DNA from: Streptomyces chartreusis NRRL 3882
Lineage (GTDB): Bacteria; Actinomycetota; Actinomycetes; Streptomycetales; Streptomycetaceae
Length of the DNA stretch: 64,000 nucleotides
Direction of reading: 5' to 3'
NCBI RefSeq assembly: GCF_900236475.1
Contig: NZ_LT963352.1
Coordinates: forward strand, 930,001 to 994,000
The notes beneath the pieces are model-generated. The model was given only the letters and a program-made list of their open reading frames with translations. It did no database searches and had not been told where the DNA came from. Positions 62,404-64,000 of the stretch are shown here, in pieces. A program made the position numbers and the translations under genes. The number at the start of each line of letters is the position of its first letter. Position 1 is the stretch's first letter.

Positions 62404-63267
62404 TCACTTCAGCAGCCGGGACATCCTGCGGTCCGCCAGCGGTTTGCCGCCCGTCTGGCAGGTCGGGCAGTACTGGAGCGAGGAGTCGCTGAAGGACACC
62501 TCTCGGATGGTGTCGCCGCACACCGGGCAGGGCTCGCCGGTGCGGCCGTGCACGCGCAGGCCGCTCCTCTTCTCGGCCTTCAGCCTGCCGGCCGCAACGC
62601 CCCGGGAGCGTTCGACCGCCTCGGTGAGCGTGTCGCGCAGGGCCGCGTACAGCCGCCCGGTCTCCTCCTCGCTCAGGGACGCGGCCAGCTTGAAGGGCGA
62701 CATCCTCGCCGCGTGCAGGATCTCGTCGCTGTAGGCGTTGCCCACGCCCGCGATCAGGCCCTGGTCGCGCAACGCGCCCTTGAGCTGCCGCCGTTCACCG
62801 GCCAGCAGCTCCGCGAGGCGCCGCTCGTCGAAGTCGTCGGCCAGCGGGTCCGGGCCGAGCCGGGCGATGCCCTGGACCTCCTGCGGGTCCGCCACGACGT
62901 ACACCGCGAGCCGCTTCTGGGTGCCGGCCTCGGTCAGGTCGAAGCCGGCGCCGGTCTCCAGGGCCACGCGCAGCGCGAGGGGGCCCTTGCCGGGGCGGGG
63001 CGGGCCGTCGGGCAGGCGGTCCTTCCAGTGCAGCCAGCCGGCGCGGGCCAGGTGCGTCACGAAGTGCGGGCCGTCCGCGGTCCCGACGTCGAGGAACTTG
63101 CCGTACCGGCGTACGGTGGCGACCTCGTGGCCCTCCAGCGCGGACAGGGGCGGGTCGTACGTCTTCAGGACGCTGATCGCGACGGGCAGCACCCGCACGA
63201 TCTCGTGACCGACGAGGTGCTCGGTGAGGAAGTCCTTGAGCGCCTCGACCTCGGGGAGTTCCGGCAT
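62404..63267 (-). CDS. Fpg/Nei family DNA glycosylase
   Basis: 287 residues. N-terminal MPELPEVE carries the catalytic Pro2 and Glu3. The H2TH region has GLIAGVGNAYSDEIL, and the C-terminal zinc finger has the CPVC and CPTC pairs. It excises oxidised bases by base-excision repair with AP-lyase activity. The end of the finger is RMSRLLK rather than the classic R-T-T-x-x-C. It is convergent with the phosphatase gene. Confidence 0.92.
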   Translation of the reverse strand: MPELPEVEALKDFLTEHLVGHEIVRVLPVAISVLKTYDPPLSALEGHEVATVRRYGKFLDVGTADGPHFVTHLARAGWLHWKDRLPDGPPRPGKGPLALRVALETGAGFDLTEAGTQKRLAVYVVADPQEVQGIARLGPDPLADDFDERRLAELLAGERRQLKGALRDQGLIAGVGNAYSDEILHAARMSPFKLAASLSEEETGRLYAALRDTLTEAVERSRGVAAGRLKAEKRSGLRVHGRTGEPCPVCGDTIREVSFSDSSLQYCPTCQTGGKPLADRRMSRLLK

Positions 63268-63289
63268 ACGTCCAGAGTGCCACGTGGGG

Positions 63290-64000
63290 TCATGCGCGGT
63301 CGGGCACCACGAACTCGCACCACACGGCCTTGCCGCCGCCGCGTGCCTCCACGCCCCACACGTCGGTGAGCAGCTCGACCAGCAGCAGGCCCCGTCCGGA
63401 GACGCCCGACTCGCCCGCCTCACGGCGGCGTGGCAGGGCGCTGGAGGAGTCCTCGACCTCGACGCGCAGCCTGCGCTCGGAGCCGGTGAGGGCCCGCAGG
63501 GTGACGATCGCGGAGCCCTCGGTGTGCATCAGGGCGTTGGTGATCAGTTCGTCGGCGACGAGTTCGATGTCGTCGGCGCGCTCTCGTGCTCCCCAGACGC
63601 CGACCGCGGTGCGGATCATGTGCCGGGCCTCGGCCAGGGCCGCCGGGTCGCCGGGGGCGACGTGGCGCTGGAGCCGCTGCCCGGACCGCGGGCTGTCCGG
63701 GCCTCGCCGGCGCAGCAGGAGCAGCGCCACGTCGTCGTCGCCGCCGCGTTCGGCGGCCACGTCGATGAGCCGGTCGGCGAGGTCCCGTACGTCGTCGGGG
63801 CCGGTGGCGACGAGCGCGGTGAGGGTGCGCATACCGTCGTCGAGGTCGGCGCCGGGTTGCTCCACCAGGCCGTCGGTGCACAGCAGCAGGGTCTCGCCCG
63901 GGTCCAGCTCCACGGTGCTCACCGGGTAGTCGAGGCGGCCGAACTCGGCGGACAGGCCGAGCGGCAGGCCGCCCGGGACGGTGACACGGCGGCAGGAGCC
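63290..64000 (-). CDS. PP2C phosphatase with C-terminal HATPase (anti-sigma kinase-like) domain, partial
   Basis: The gene runs off the right edge; its N-terminus lies outside. The visible part (236 residues) has the end of a PP2C/SpoIIE domain (LLCTDGLVE, GDDDVALLLLRR) and a HATPase_c domain of the RsbW type (ELVADELITNALMHT, GRGLLLVELLTDVWGV). This fusion of phosphatase and kinase domains is common in Streptomyces and suggests control of a partner-switching module, as with the phosphatase at 61209. Confidence 0.9.
   Translation of the reverse strand, partial: GSCRRVTVPGGLPLGLSAEFGRLDYPVSTVELDPGETLLLCTDGLVEQPGADLDDGMRTLTALVATGPDDVRDLADRLIDVAAERGGDDDVALLLLRRRGPDSPRSGQRLQRHVAPGDPAALAEARHMIRTAVGVWGARERADDIELVADELITNALMHTEGSAIVTLRALTGSERRLRVEVEDSSSALPRRREAGESGVSGRGLLLVELLTDVWGVEARGGGKAVWCEFVVPDRA

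Noticed and set aside
1..64000. Insertion sequences, integrases, phage genes or tRNA genes
   Set aside because: I looked for transposase or integrase motifs and tRNA-like cloverleaves while reading and found none; a dedicated tRNA scan would be decisive.

Overview
The window reads as a high-GC actinobacterial chromosome, almost certainly Streptomyces: strong G/C third-position bias, frequent GTG/TTG starts, rare TTA (bldA-type) codons confined to accessory genes, and actinomycete families such as an SAV2177-type methyltransferase, a class F sortase and ECF sigma/anti-sigma genes. No rRNA or tRNA gene was recognised.

Positions 1-44115 look like one large biosynthetic locus, or two to three fused ones, continuing off the left edge. 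Block A (1-15149) is two convergent operons. The plus operon holds a flavin reductase end, a free-standing adenylation domain with a Thr-like pocket, an MFS exporter, a carrier-protein/thioesterase didomain whose nucleophile is Cys, an ATP-grasp ligase, a ThDP enzyme and an aminotransferase. The minus operon holds a PIG-L deacetylase, a CMP-sugar-type cytidylyltransferase, an acyl-CoA-dehydrogenase-fold monooxygenase or dehydrogenase, an aldo-keto reductase, a divergent serine-hydroxymethyltransferase homologue and an amidohydrolase. A free aspartate-aminotransferase-like gene follows (15544-16782). Block B (17319-28264) is a plus operon: Fe/2OG oxygenase, aldehyde dehydrogenase, 2[4Fe-4S] ferredoxin, a 639-residue protein I do not recognise, three ATP-grasp ligases, an MFS exporter and a membrane histidine-box oxygenase/desaturase. 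Block C (28285-42527) has two paralogous LuxR-type regulators around a tightly overlapping operon: haem-oxygenase-like diiron enzyme, two sister ATP-grasp ligases, nitroreductase, methyltransferase, isochorismatase-like hydrolase, glycosyltransferase and two MFS proteins, followed by a DMT exporter and an isoleucine-dioxygenase-like enzyme. A BioF2/FemX-like acyltransferase (42892-44115) closes the locus.

The chemistry suggested is a small modified peptide or amino-acid product assembled by ATP-grasp amide ligases (six in all) without any condensation domain. Non-proteinogenic residues would be made by hydroxylation, oxidative cleavage or desaturation, and by aldol chemistry on aldehydes. The ThDP enzyme, SHMT homologue and Cys-type thioesterase together resemble the logic of beta-hydroxy-amino-acid / beta-lactone pathways such as obafluorin. 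This is inference.

From 44116 the character changes. A decayed tandem array of 88-90 bp units (about 44481-45060) leads into ordinary chromosomal genes: an SAV2177-type methyltransferase coupled to a PAS-GGDEF-EAL protein, a repeat lipoprotein, a cell-surface group with a class F sortase and two related secreted proteins, a polysaccharide deacetylase, a frameshifted lysX remnant, a universal stress protein, a PPOX flavoprotein, an amino-acid permease, a CapA-type protein, an ECF sigma/anti-sigma pair, PP2C-type regulators and an Fpg/Nei DNA glycosylase.
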